Assembly: GCA_027486765.1 (NCBI GenBank)
Contig: JAIXOO010000115.1
Coordinates: forward strand, 1-64,000
Length of the DNA: 64,000 nucleotides
Source of the DNA: Saprospiraceae bacterium
GTDB taxonomy: Bacteria; Bacteroidota; Bacteroidia; Chitinophagales; Saprospiraceae
Direction of reading: 5' to 3'
Numbering within the stretch: position 1 is the stretch's first letter; the number at the start of each line of letters is the position of its first letter. A program made the position numbers and the translations under genes. Below the pieces are notes generated by a model. The model was not told the origin of the DNA. It did not search any database and saw only the letters and a list, made by a program, of their open reading frames with translations. Shown piece after piece: positions 9,338 through 19,667 of this stretch.

Positions 9338-9544
9338 TTAATTTTTTATTGCTCCCAAGGCGTAAACAAATGGAAGACGATGGAGGATAAATAAAGTTAC
9401 AGAAAGCTAAATTTTTTTGAAAAAAACTTTGGAAGCCCTGTTTTATCGCTGTTTTTCAAAAATCAATTTGCAAGTGCAGCGTTTTTCATTGAAATTGCAT
9501 CGTATTTGTGAGTGTTTACTTTTAAGTTTCGAAATGTGTAGCGG

Positions 9545-11170
9545 ATGAGTATTTTAAGCAAATTGCCCAGGTTAAAAAGGATCGACGAGTTGGTGATTAC
9601 CAGCTTTATTCCTCCATTTTTAGTGGCTTTTTCGGTGTCTTTGTTTGTGTTGTTGATGCAGATGTTGTGGATTTACATCGACGATCTCGCCGGGAAAGGT
9701 TTGGGCTTCTTTACCGTCATTGAATTATTGTCGTATCGGGCGGTGAGCTTTTTCACGATGGCCTTGCCACTGGGCATTCTGCTTTCTTCAGTGATGATGA
9801 TGGGGAATTTCGCAGAGCATTACGAGCTGTCCAGTATGAAATCTGCAGGCTTGTCCCTGGTGCGCATCATGTACCCATTGCTGGTTTTTGCCCTTTTTGC
9901 GGTAGCTTTTTCCTGGTATTGTTCTGATTATTTGATCCCTGCAGCCAACCTCAAGTTTGGCTCGCGGATGTGGGATATCCAACAAACCAAACCGGCCTTG
10001 CGCCTGGATGTGGGTGTTTTTAACGACGACTTCCAAGGCTTCACCATTCACATTGGCCAAAAAATGGGGGATGGTCGTACCATCAAAGATGTGATCATTT
10101 ACGACCATACCGAGTCAAACTCCGGGAAATACACCGTCATTACCGCCAAAGATGGGGAAATGTTCAGCGCTGAAGGTGGCAACATCTTTGTCATGCGGCT
10201 GCGCAACGGCACCCAATGTATTGAATCCCGGGGCTACCAGGCGAGTAGCCAAAGTAAATACCCCTTCATCCGTACGGGTTTCAAACAATTCACCAAAGTT
10301 TTTGACCTGAGTGAATTTTCGATGAGCCGAACCAACGAGGAATTGTTCAAACAAAGCCGTCAGACCATGGACTCCCGTGCGCTCAAGGCAGCGGCTGACT
10401 CAATGGCCCTCGATATCCACAAGCGCACCGTCGTAGCCGGAAACTATGTGGCCAATTACGTGTCCATCTTTAAGATAGACAGTACTTACCTACGGGAAGA
10501 ACTCAAAAGAGCCAACACCCGGGCGAATGATCAGGCCAGCAATTCGGGATCTGGGCCTACTCCGCTCAATGTTTCAACACCAATCGAATCCACTTTCGAT
10601 TCTACACACAGCATCAGTATCGGGGTTGCCCGCTCCACCATTTTGAAAAGGGCCAAACCAATTGGGGTGGTGACCAAATTTGCCGACACCTTTGGTGATG
10701 CAGAGAAAGCGACCTTGCGGGGCCGTGCCGAATCGGCGGCAAGAGGTGTACAAAACCAGACCTTTAGCACTGCAGCCTCCTTGGATGCGACCAAAGAAAA
10801 TCGGGTCAAGTTCATTTACGATTGGCAAATGAAATACAGCATTGCCGCAGTCTGTTTCATTTTTATGTTCATCGGTGCACCGATGGGTGCCATTGTGCGC
10901 AAGGGTGGATTTGGGTATCCCCTCCTCGTCGCGATCGTGTTTTTTATGCTTTTTGTGATCCTGACCATCTTTTGCCGCAAAATTGCGGAAACCTTTGTCG
11001 TTTCTGCCTATTTAGCGGCCTGGATCCCTTGCATTATTTTGATGCCGCTAGGCATGTGGCTGACCTACAAAGCCATGAATGATCAGCCTTTAAACTTGTT
11101 TGAAGGTATGCGTTATTTTTTCCAAAACCTTTTGAAACGATTCAGAAATGCCAAAGCTATTCAAGGATAA
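9545..11170 (+). CDS. LptF/LptG family (YjgP/YjgQ) permease
   Basis: N-terminal TM domain DELVITSFIPPFLVAFSVSLFVLLMQMLWIYIDDLAGKGL, soluble domain, C-terminal TMs GAPMGAIVRKGGFGYPLLVAIVFFMLF. Confidence 0.85.
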   Translation: MSILSKLPRLKRIDELVITSFIPPFLVAFSVSLFVLLMQMLWIYIDDLAGKGLGFFTVIELLSYRAVSFFTMALPLGILLSSVMMMGNFAEHYELSSMKSAGLSLVRIMYPLLVFALFAVAFSWYCSDYLIPAANLKFGSRMWDIQQTKPALRLDVGVFNDDFQGFTIHIGQKMGDGRTIKDVIIYDHTESNSGKYTVITAKDGEMFSAEGGNIFVMRLRNGTQCIESRGYQASSQSKYPFIRTGFKQFTKVFDLSEFSMSRTNEELFKQSRQTMDSRALKAAADSMALDIHKRTVVAGNYVANYVSIFKIDSTYLREELKRANTRANDQASNSGSGPTPLNVSTPIESTFDSTHSISIGVARSTILKRAKPIGVVTKFADTFGDAEKATLRGRAESAARGVQNQTFSTAASLDATKENRVKFIYDWQMKYSIAAVCFIFMFIGAPMGAIVRKGGFGYPLLVAIVFFMLFVILTIFCRKIAETFVVSAYLAAWIPCIILMPLGMWLTYKAMNDQPLNLFEGMRYFFQNLLKRFRNAKAIQG

Positions 11171-11780
11171 TCCTTGGTTTTTTACGGCCTTTGCCCTGTT
11201 TTTGATCGGTGGAATACCCTTGTTACTTTATGGCAAAGGGGCATTGTTGATGCAATTGAATGACCAGCGCACCCCCTGGGCAGACTTCTTTTTTCGATGG
11301 TTCACCAAGGTGGGTGAAGGGTACGGTTATCTGGCGGTTTTCCTCATTTTACTGGTGTACAAACGCCGGGCAGCCTGGGGGATTCCCCTTGTTGGTATTG
11401 CCGTTTCGCTGTTGGCCTGGGTAGGCAAAACCTGGTTCCAGCACCCCCGACCTTATCGTTATTTTAGTCAAAGTGGACTGCTGTCTCAGCTTGATTTGGT
11501 GCCCGGTGTAGAAGTCAGCAAAGGTCTAACCAGCTTCCCATCGGGGCACACCATGGCGGCATTTGCACTTTTTTCTTTTTTGGCTTTTTGTTTTCCCCGC
11601 AAACCCTGGTTGAGCATCACCTGTTTTTGTGCCGCTTTACTGGTGGGCGTTTCAAGAATGTACCTCGTTCAGCATTTTTTTGAAGATGTATACTTAGGGG
11701 CCATCTTGGGTGTTGGGCTCGGGATCTTGGCTTATTACGTCCTGAATCGAATTGAACAAAAAATGTTAGCAAGAGCATAA
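11148..11780 (+). CDS. PAP2 family phosphatase
   Basis: KTWFQHPRPYR...SFPSGHTMAAFALFSFLA...GVSRMYLVQHFFEDVYLGAILG: canonical PAP2 motifs. Confidence 0.9.
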   Translation: MPKLFKDNPWFFTAFALFLIGGIPLLLYGKGALLMQLNDQRTPWADFFFRWFTKVGEGYGYLAVFLILLVYKRRAAWGIPLVGIAVSLLAWVGKTWFQHPRPYRYFSQSGLLSQLDLVPGVEVSKGLTSFPSGHTMAAFALFSFLAFCFPRKPWLSITCFCAALLVGVSRMYLVQHFFEDVYLGAILGVGLGILAYYVLNRIEQKMLARA

Positions 11781-11841
11781 AAGCTTGTTTAAACTTGTTT
11801 ATCTTCCCTTTTCATTTTTCATTTCCTAAACCAAAGCCTGT

Positions 11842-12426
11842 TTGCAGACTACGCCGAACAACGACCATGAATTTTTTGACTTATTGTCCACAGATGCTGA
11901 AAAAGCGTTTGAATGGTTGTTCCGTAGGTACTTTGCTGAGTTGTGCCAGGTGGTTTATCGCGTAGCACACGATGAACATTTGGCTCAGGATCTGGTGCAA
12001 GAAGTGTTGTATGAATTGTGGCGTAAACGGGACAAGCTGACTATTTCCACCTCATTGCGAGCCTACCTCAAGCGCGCAGTACTCAATCGCACCCTCAACC
12101 ATTTGCGAGACAACCGCAAGTGGACTTCTGAAGAACGTATGCCCGAGATCGCCATTGAAGAAAGTGACGCTGAAGACCTGCTGCATAGTGAAGAATTGCA
12201 AGAACTGGTCGATGCCGCCATTGACGAGCTGCCAGAAAAATGCCGGATGGTGTTTGTACTCAGTCGATATGAAGAATTATCGTACCGGGACATCGCCACT
12301 GAGCTGGGCATTGCTGAAAAAACGGTAGAGAATCAGGTATCCAAAGCCCTCAAATACCTTCGTCAACGCCTACTCCCCCATTTAAAAAGTGGATTGAGTT
12401 TGTTGTTTTTGTGGTTGGTGGGCTAG
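11842..12426 (+). CDS. ECF sigma factor (FecI/SusC-linked type)
   Basis: EWLFRRYFAELCQVVYRVAHDEHLAQDLVQEVLYELWRKRDKL...LPEKCRMVFVLSRYEELSYRDIATELGIAEKTVENQVSKALKYLRQ. Confidence 0.9.
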   Translation: MQTTPNNDHEFFDLLSTDAEKAFEWLFRRYFAELCQVVYRVAHDEHLAQDLVQEVLYELWRKRDKLTISTSLRAYLKRAVLNRTLNHLRDNRKWTSEERMPEIAIEESDAEDLLHSEELQELVDAAIDELPEKCRMVFVLSRYEELSYRDIATELGIAEKTVENQVSKALKYLRQRLLPHLKSGLSLLFLWLVG

Positions 12427-12557
12427 AATCTAGTTGCGTTTGTCTGCTATACGGCATAATTGTTAGGAGAAACGCTGTGTGGATATAGGGGTATGTAAGT
12501 TTCTTTGTGTCTAAGGAAAACCGAAACAGTACTAGACCCTACACAATATTCAGGCCA

Positions 12558-13565
12558 ATGGAGAAGAAGATTAAATTTTTAGTTCAACAGTGGAAAAATG
12601 GAGATGTAGATCCAGAACCCAAGCACACAGACGCTGGTTCGGATGCTTCTACACTGGATAAAGAATTGGAAACCATTTGGCAAAAAGCGGGGAATTATAA
12701 ATCAAAATCTTTTGAGCCAGACGTAGAAGCCAATTGGAAAAAGTTTCAATCCAAAATTCAGGAGCCGCCCAGTCAAGAAAGTACAAAAGTTCGTCGATTG
12801 GTTCCCCGGGCTTGGTTGATTGCTGCCTCGATTGCTGCACTTTTGGCTACAGCCTGGTGGTTGTTCAACCCTAATTCTACCCCCAACGAATCCGAATCTC
12901 TAGCGACCAATAAACGGCAAACCAAAAAAATCGAATTGCCCGATCACTCGGTAGTGTGGTTGAGCAACAACAGTGAACTGAGTTTTGACCCTAACTTAAA
13001 GAATAGCAAAGTACGCAATGTAAAACTGCGTGGTGAAGCTTACTTTGAGGTGCAGGCCAATCCTCAAAAGCCGTTTCGCATCGAGACGCCGCATGGTATG
13101 ATCGAAGTATTGGGTACCAGTTTCAATGTACGCGCTTTGAAAACCGAAGCCCAAACGGAAGTACAGGTGATGTCGGGGCGGGTTGCTTTGATAGGCAAGG
13201 GTGATAACAAGCAAAGAATTGAGGTTGCTGCAAATTATGTAGGGTATATTCCCACGAACCAAAAGCAGCCGAGCAAAGTACCAAGCAACAACAATCAGGT
13301 TTTTTCCTCTACGAAAGTGTGGAGAACCCGTAAAATAGAACTCGTAGGCCGAACTTTGGGCGAAGCACAAGAAATCATGCGCCGCTATTCTGATTATCGT
13401 TTGGAATTCTCTGATCCTCAGCTTGCCAATTGTATTTTCACCTGGACCTTCGAGTTAGACAAACCTGAATCCAGTCTGAAATTATTGGCAAAAACTGGAG
13501 ATTTTCGCTTCGATATACCAAGTTCTACTGTTTTCCGTTTGGAAGGAAAGGCTTGTCCTCAATAA
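12558..13565 (+). CDS. FecR family anti-sigma regulator
   Basis: TM segment then KKIELPDHSVVWLSNNSELSFDPNL...VKLRGEAYFEVQANPQKPFRIETPHGMIEVLGTSFNVRA. Confidence 0.9.
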   Translation: MEKKIKFLVQQWKNGDVDPEPKHTDAGSDASTLDKELETIWQKAGNYKSKSFEPDVEANWKKFQSKIQEPPSQESTKVRRLVPRAWLIAASIAALLATAWWLFNPNSTPNESESLATNKRQTKKIELPDHSVVWLSNNSELSFDPNLKNSKVRNVKLRGEAYFEVQANPQKPFRIETPHGMIEVLGTSFNVRALKTEAQTEVQVMSGRVALIGKGDNKQRIEVAANYVGYIPTNQKQPSKVPSNNNQVFSSTKVWRTRKIELVGRTLGEAQEIMRRYSDYRLEFSDPQLANCIFTWTFELDKPESSLKLLAKTGDFRFDIPSSTVFRLEGKACPQ

Positions 13566-13648
13566 GTTTAGACTGGGCTAAAATCAGCTTATCATAAACG
13601 CAGAGCGATTATTCCCATTCGCCTAATCGCTTTGTCGAAATCAGCAGT

Positions 13649-16327
13649 ATGAAGGGAAAACTTCTACCCAAGCTGATGATGTTTTGTTTTTTATTGGTTT
13701 CTTCACTGCATGCGCAAGAAGCCCTTGATCGCATCGTGTCCATTACTTTCGAAGACCAGTCTCCCGCCAAGGCCTTGCAACAATTGCGCAAATCTTGTGA
13801 CCTTAACATTGTTTTTTCTGATAGCCAATTGCCCAAACGCAACAACTTTCCACTTGTTTTTAAACGGCAGCGCATTCGAAACATCCTCGATGCCATTTTA
13901 GCCAATACTGGATTTGCCTACCAATCCGATCCAGCAGGCATCGTCATTACCCGAGTCATGCTGACTCCTAAAATCCGCTCACGGTATACCATTCAAGGGA
14001 TCGTAGCCATTGGGGGAAGTGCCGAAACGTTGATCGGTACAAATATTTTCGCCCTCAACCACGAGGAGGGTACCCATTCCAATGAACAAGGTATTTTTAG
14101 CCTGACACTTCCCCAAGGGCGGACCCGCATCAGTATTTCTTTTGTCGGATTTCATTCAGATACGTTAAGCATCAACTTGCAGAGAGATACCTTCTTACGC
14201 ATTGTCTTACAACGGGAAAGCCAACAAATCGAAGGGGTAGTTATCCCCGCAGCGATGCAAAGTGAAGGCATGAGCATTGGGAAATACAGCTTTGATCTGG
14301 ATCAGTTGCAACGTATGCCTAAAATTGGTGGCGAGACCGACCTCATCCGTGCTGTACAAATGCTTCCAGGAGTTCAAAGTGGGCCCGATGGTGTAGGAGG
14401 CATATTTATTCGTGGTGGAGAGTCGGGACACAACTTGGTAATCATCGACGACGTGCCCATTTACAATTTCAACCATGCCGCAGGGGTTTTGTCGGTTTTT
14501 AATACCAGCATTGTCAAATCAGCGGAGTTGCTTAAAGGTGCATTTCCGGCGCGTTATGCCGGGCGGCTTTCGTCGGTGTTGGACGTACGTATGCGTGATG
14601 GGAACAAAGAATTCTGGACTGCAAGTGGGGAATTAGGTCTGGTATCTGGACGTTTGTCCCTCGAAGGGCCGATTGTCAAAAACAAAAGTTCTTTATTGCT
14701 GGCGGGCCGCGCTTCTTTGCTGAATTGGATGCTCAAACCCTATTCTCAACATTACAAATCTCGCAAGGGAGAAAAAGGTCAAAGCAACTATAATTTTTAT
14801 GATTTTAATGCCAAGTTTAATATAGAACTTTCAGAAAAAGATCGCCTTTTTTTCAGTTTCTACCGTGGCCAAGATCATTTTGGCAATACTGGAGACTCTC
14901 AGGACACCCTTTCTTTATTGGTAGATGATCGGTTTAAAGTTTACCGTTTTCGAAAAGTTTACCGGGAGAAATTGTACTGGACCAATACCGGGAGTTCCTT
15001 GCGTTGGAGCCATATTTTAGGAAAAAAACTTTTTTCCAATACCACTTTTACCTTCAGTCAGCTCAATGTCAACATTACTACAGCGTCAAGCGATACCGTG
15101 AATATCCTCTCTGGTGCTCCCCCACAAACCCACTTTGACGCCGATTATGGTCGCTACCTATCCAGCATCCGCGATTTTGGAGCTCGCAGTGATTTTCACT
15201 GGGACATCGCCCCCAGAAACAAGGTGCGTTTTGGCGTGCGGGTGCAACACAATCATTTTGTACCTGGCATTCAGGAGTATGACGACGATTTTCAGGAATA
15301 CATTTCACCAGATGGTAAAATCAGCCGTAAAGTGTATACCACTGGCTGGGCATTTTACCTGGAAAATGAAAGGCGGATGTTGTCCCGGCGTTTGTACCTC
15401 AATTATGGTTTCAACTGGTCGGGCTGGAATGTGGATCAGCGGAATTATTCCATTTTGGAGCCCCGCTTGGCGCTCTCCTATCTCCTGAGTGATTCCACTT
15501 ATCTTGAAGCGTCGGTCAGTAGAATGAGTCAGTTCTTGCACCTTTTGTCTGGGACCAACCTTGGGTTACCTACCGACTTGTGGGTTCCTTCCACTGGCGA
15601 GATCGGGCCAGAATTGGCTTGGCAGTACACCCTGGGTCTTCGAAAAAACCTACACTACGGCTGGAATATCGCCCTGGAAGGCTACTATAAGGAAATGAAA
15701 AACCTGGTCAACTATTCTGAAGGGGCTGATTTTTTGGATGATTGGGAACAAAACATCACCATTGGATCTGGCCGCGCTTTTGGCCTGGACCTGATGCTGC
15801 GCAAAAACAATAGAATTCTTGACGCATACATTGCCTACTCATTGGGCCGCACTGATCGGGTTTTCCCAAAAATCAATCTTGGCGAGCGTTACCCCTTTAA
15901 ATACGATCATCGACATGATTTGAAAATTTGGAGTGATTTTCATTTCTCATCTAAAATTGACCTTTCTGCTTCCTGGACCTTCAGCTCTGGGCTGGCCACC
16001 AATGTACCTCTTGATGCTTTTACGCTTGAAATCCCCGGCGTATCTCCGCCTGTTACCGTGATTGACTATGGCCCCAAAAACAGCCAACGATTGCCAGCAT
16101 ACCATCGATTTGACATTGGCCTGAATTTTCATTTTTTATCCTCCAAGGGACCTCAACACCACATACAAGTAGGTGCCTACAATGTCTACAGTCGCCGCAA
16201 TCCATTGTACTATCAACTTCGTACTGTATTTATAGTGGAGAATGGCCAGTTGAAAAAAGATTCTAAACTAGTTGGGGTTCATCTCCTACCTTTTTTACCT
16301 TCAATCAACTATTCTGTAAAATTTTAG
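13649..16327 (+). CDS. TonB-dependent receptor with STN and carboxypeptidase-like regulatory domain
   Basis: N-terminal STN-like region, CarbopepD_reg-like YTIQGIVAIGGSAETLIGTNIFALNHEEG, plug GETDLIRAVQMLPGVQSGPDGVGGIFIRGGESGHNLVIIDDVPIYNFNH. Confidence 0.9.
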   Translation: MKGKLLPKLMMFCFLLVSSLHAQEALDRIVSITFEDQSPAKALQQLRKSCDLNIVFSDSQLPKRNNFPLVFKRQRIRNILDAILANTGFAYQSDPAGIVITRVMLTPKIRSRYTIQGIVAIGGSAETLIGTNIFALNHEEGTHSNEQGIFSLTLPQGRTRISISFVGFHSDTLSINLQRDTFLRIVLQRESQQIEGVVIPAAMQSEGMSIGKYSFDLDQLQRMPKIGGETDLIRAVQMLPGVQSGPDGVGGIFIRGGESGHNLVIIDDVPIYNFNHAAGVLSVFNTSIVKSAELLKGAFPARYAGRLSSVLDVRMRDGNKEFWTASGELGLVSGRLSLEGPIVKNKSSLLLAGRASLLNWMLKPYSQHYKSRKGEKGQSNYNFYDFNAKFNIELSEKDRLFFSFYRGQDHFGNTGDSQDTLSLLVDDRFKVYRFRKVYREKLYWTNTGSSLRWSHILGKKLFSNTTFTFSQLNVNITTASSDTVNILSGAPPQTHFDADYGRYLSSIRDFGARSDFHWDIAPRNKVRFGVRVQHNHFVPGIQEYDDDFQEYISPDGKISRKVYTTGWAFYLENERRMLSRRLYLNYGFNWSGWNVDQRNYSILEPRLALSYLLSDSTYLEASVSRMSQFLHLLSGTNLGLPTDLWVPSTGEIGPELAWQYTLGLRKNLHYGWNIALEGYYKEMKNLVNYSEGADFLDDWEQNITIGSGRAFGLDLMLRKNNRILDAYIAYSLGRTDRVFPKINLGERYPFKYDHRHDLKIWSDFHFSSKIDLSASWTFSSGLATNVPLDAFTLEIPGVSPPVTVIDYGPKNSQRLPAYHRFDIGLNFHFLSSKGPQHHIQVGAYNVYSRRNPLYYQLRTVFIVENGQLKKDSKLVGVHLLPFLPSINYSVKF

Positions 16328-16350
16328 TTAAATTTGTCTAGTTTTTTACA

Positions 16351-16374
16351 AAAAGGCCAACCACTTGGCCTTTT
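16351..16374. terminator. Intergenic hairpin AAAAGGCCAA-CCAC-TTGGCCTTTT (terminator/attenuator)
   Basis: Perfect 10-bp stem with flanking A/T run just 3' of the TonB receptor gene. Confidence 0.6.
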
Positions 16375-16408
16375 CAACCGTCATTTCAGCATACATCAAT
16401 GACATAGT

Positions 16409-17332
16409 GTGAAAAAACAGCTACAAAGCATATTATCTTTAGGTCTTTTACTGCTCACCTTCGCGTGTGAGAAGCCCCAATTACAACTAGGAAATTACGC
16501 ACCTAGCCTGGTTGTAATTTCTAATTTCACAACGTTAGATGGAATCCGAGTGCAGGTTTCTAAAAGTCGATCCCCTTTGGATAACGGCCCTACCGAGTAC
16601 ATCACCAATGCCACTGTAGAAATCTGGGAATCAGACCAGTTGTTGGAAAGGCTTAATTTAAGTGATGTTCGGGAGGTGAAAACTCCTTTTTATACCAGTG
16701 AAGTGATCAAACCTCGGGTCGGGGTTGAATATACCGTAAAAGTTTCCGCCAAAGGTTTCAGATCGGTTACTGCAACAAGCAGGATACCGGAAAGCGTCAA
16801 TCTGGATAGTGTAAAAATTGAAAAACTGGTCGCGGCAGTCGACGACCCTGGATTTGTCAATTATAAGTTTGATTTGTCCATTTATTTCACTGATCCGCGC
16901 CTGGAGCGCAATTTTTACCACGTCAATGTTTTTCAAAAAAATGTAGCAGTCCAAAAAGATGGCGTGGAGCAGATTGAACAAATCAAAAAATTGTCTTTTA
17001 GTACCGACATCAATACCAATTACATTGTCGCCAATTATGACGGAGGATTTTTAATTGAAGACAAACCCATCAATGGCACCGCCATCCACATTCCAATTCC
17101 GATTAGCATTCGTATGCCAGCACACGTACAAAACCTCGACGAAATGATCGTTGAACTGCGTTCTGTGTCGGAAGAGTACTACCTGTTCCACTCTACAGTG
17201 AGTCGCCAACAGAACAATAGTGACCAACCTTTTTCTGATCCAGTGGTTTTGTACAACAATATCCGCAATGGCCAAGGCGTCTTTGCAGGCTACAGTCAGG
17301 CTGAAAAAATAGTCAGCCTTAAACCTCAATAA
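16409..17332 (+). CDS. DUF4249 domain-containing lipoprotein
   Basis: GTG start; lipobox LLTFACEKP; NATVEIWESDQLLERL, VKVSAKGFRSVTATSRIPESV; follows TonB receptor as usual for DUF4249 partners. Confidence 0.75.
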   Translation: MKKQLQSILSLGLLLLTFACEKPQLQLGNYAPSLVVISNFTTLDGIRVQVSKSRSPLDNGPTEYITNATVEIWESDQLLERLNLSDVREVKTPFYTSEVIKPRVGVEYTVKVSAKGFRSVTATSRIPESVNLDSVKIEKLVAAVDDPGFVNYKFDLSIYFTDPRLERNFYHVNVFQKNVAVQKDGVEQIEQIKKLSFSTDINTNYIVANYDGGFLIEDKPINGTAIHIPIPISIRMPAHVQNLDEMIVELRSVSEEYYLFHSTVSRQQNNSDQPFSDPVVLYNNIRNGQGVFAGYSQAEKIVSLKPQ

Positions 17333-17531
17333 GTAGTGGGGAGAAAATATGTGTACATTTTTTACCATTCCTTAGATTTTATCTAGTTTTTGTCATCATT
17401 CGGCGACTTTCCTTTCTTTTTTTTTATTTTTTCCTCAAAAAAAATGCATTGGCGTGGGGGTAAGCCAATTCTTATGTGTCAAGGTTGTGTTGATTCAAAA
17501 TAATCTACACTTCTGAAAAAATTCTTGACTC

Positions 17532-18254
17532 ATGACCATATACGCAAGTAACACCCGCAAAAAGAATTTGGGCAATAGTTTAGAAGCCAAAATGGCTTTC
17601 ATTGAGCGCTACCCCCTGTTTTCTTGTCTTAGCCTCGAGGAAAAAATGCAATTGGCCAATCAGATGGAACATCGCGAAAAAACCCGTTATGGCTTCGTGT
17701 ATGAGACAGGAGAAAGTTCTGAGGTACTGTACTTGCTTGCCGAAGGTGCCATCAAAATTGGTGCTACCTCCCACGATGGCAAGGAAGTGATCAAAGCCTT
17801 GATTCACCCTTTGGCGATGTTTGGCGAACTGGGCCTGGTCGGCGAAGTGCGCCGTCAGGAATTTGCCCAAGCCATGAAAGAAGAAGTAGTTTTGTTTGCC
17901 GTCAAGGTAGAGGACTTCCGCCGGCTGATGCGTCAAAACTTCGAATTGTGTAATCGGGTGATGCTTTACCTGGGCAGTCGCTTGAGCTTGGCAGAACAAA
18001 AAATGGAGTCTCTGATTTTCAAGGATGCTCGCACCCGGATTGTGGATTTTATCAAAGATTCCGTCTCCGATCGTGGCCAACGTGTAGGTTATGAAATGCT
18101 CCTGCGGCATTCCCTTACTCACCAGGATATCGCCAATATCACTTGTACTTCCCGCCAAACCGTAACCTTGGTCTTAAATGAGTTGCGCAAATCCGATTTG
18201 ATCTACTTCAATAGAGGTAAGATTTTGGTGCGGGACTTGGCGAGACTGATGTGA
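17532..18254 (+). CDS. Crp/Fnr family transcriptional regulator
   Basis: cNMP-binding fold (LYLLAEGAIKIGATSHDGKEVIKALIHPLAMFGELGLVGE) and C-terminal HTH (LTHQDIANITCTSRQTVTLVLNELRKSDLI). Confidence 0.9.
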   Translation: MTIYASNTRKKNLGNSLEAKMAFIERYPLFSCLSLEEKMQLANQMEHREKTRYGFVYETGESSEVLYLLAEGAIKIGATSHDGKEVIKALIHPLAMFGELGLVGEVRRQEFAQAMKEEVVLFAVKVEDFRRLMRQNFELCNRVMLYLGSRLSLAEQKMESLIFKDARTRIVDFIKDSVSDRGQRVGYEMLLRHSLTHQDIANITCTSRQTVTLVLNELRKSDLIYFNRGKILVRDLARLM

Positions 18255-18361
18255 AAATGAAAAACTAAAAATGAAAAATGAAAAGTAGGCTACCGCTGGG
18301 GCTTGTACAACGTTGTGTGTCGAAGTCGCTGCAGCAGCCTATTTTTCATTTTTCATTTTTC
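18252..18361. repeat. Family A hairpin element, copy 2 (core 18288-18339)
   Basis: Arms of ATGAAAAA words (TGAAAATGAAAAACTAAAAATGAAAAATGAAAAGTAGGCTACCGC / GCAGCAGCCTATTTTTCATTTTTCATTTTTCC); begins at the regulator stop codon. Confidence 0.85.
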
Positions 18362-18366
18362 CCTCC

Positions 18367-19512
18367 TCACTTCCCCCTTAGTATTTCCCTCGAAATTACC
18401 AGTTTTTGAATCTCGCTGGTTCCTTCGCCGATGGTGCACAATTTGGCATCGCGGTAGAACTTCTCCACTGGAAAATCTTTGATGTAGCCATAACCACCGT
18501 GAATTTGAACGGCATCGGTTGATACTTCTACGGCAGTTTCTGAGGCAAAATATTTGGCCATCGCCGAGAGTTTGGTTACATTCTTTCCTTGGTCCTTTAA
18601 TTCACCAGACTGGCGCACCAAAAGTTCGGAAGCTTCTATTTTGGTCGCCATATCCGCCAATTTAAAGCTGATGGCTTGAAAATTGGCGATGGCTTGTCCG
18701 AATTGCTGGCGCTCCTTAGCGTACTTCAAAGAAGCCAGATATGCCCCTTTAGCGATACCCAAAGAAAGGGCAGCGATAGATATGCGCCCACCATCCAAAA
18801 TTTTCATGGATTGGATGAACCCCTCCCCTTCTTCGCCAAGCATCTGGCTCTTGTGCACCCGGCAATTGTCAAAAATCATTTCAGCTGTTTCGGAAGCCCG
18901 CATGCCTAATTTGTTTTCTTTTTTGCCAGCAAAAAAGCCAGGAGTGCCCCTTTCGACTACAAAAGCCGTCATCCCGTGGCTGTCCAGTAATTCCCCGGTA
19001 CGCACAATCACTACTGCAACATTGCCCGATGCGCCGTGAGTGATGAAGTTTTTAGCGCCGTTGATGACATAATAATCCCCATCGCGCTCAGCAACACATT
19101 TCATCCGGCCAGCATCGCTACCGGTATTGGGTTCGGTAAGTCCCCAGGCTCCGATCCATTCTCCAGAGGCCAATTTGGGTAGGTACCGATGTTTTTGTTC
19201 CTCGTCACCAAAAGACAAAATATGGTTGGTACACAGCGAGTTGTGTGCCGCTACGGATAGGCCGATTGATCCACATACCTGGGCAATCTCTTCAATGACC
19301 GTGATGTACTCCTGGTATCCCAGTCCCGCTCCACCATACTGCTCGGGTACCAAGACGCCCAAAAAGCCATAATTGCCCATCTGGTGGAACAAATCCACCG
19401 GAAAATGAGAAACTTCATCCCATTCCATGACGTGGGGGCGGATGTAGGTTTCAGCAAAATCACGGGCACTTTCCTTGATTAATTGCAAGTTTTCCAAGGT
19501 TTCGACATTCAT
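18367..19512 (-). CDS. Acyl-CoA dehydrogenase
   Basis: [100 protein letters not shown]. Confidence 0.95.
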   Translation of the reverse strand: MNVETLENLQLIKESARDFAETYIRPHVMEWDEVSHFPVDLFHQMGNYGFLGVLVPEQYGGAGLGYQEYITVIEEIAQVCGSIGLSVAAHNSLCTNHILSFGDEEQKHRYLPKLASGEWIGAWGLTEPNTGSDAGRMKCVAERDGDYYVINGAKNFITHGASGNVAVVIVRTGELLDSHGMTAFVVERGTPGFFAGKKENKLGMRASETAEMIFDNCRVHKSQMLGEEGEGFIQSMKILDGGRISIAALSLGIAKGAYLASLKYAKERQQFGQAIANFQAISFKLADMATKIEASELLVRQSGELKDQGKNVTKLSAMAKYFASETAVEVSTDAVQIHGGYGYIKDFPVEKFYRDAKLCTIGEGTSEIQKLVISREILRGK

Positions 19513-19667
19513 AAAACTATATTTTGCACCTACTACAAAGTTTAATCACCGTATGATGACAACCAGGTAGCGATAGTTGTTTCCAAAAGCTCATTTATAA
19601 TAAAACAGCTTTTGAATTGTTCAGTTTAGAGGAAAAAAAATCTTGCAGTAGGGAAGTAAACCTGATC

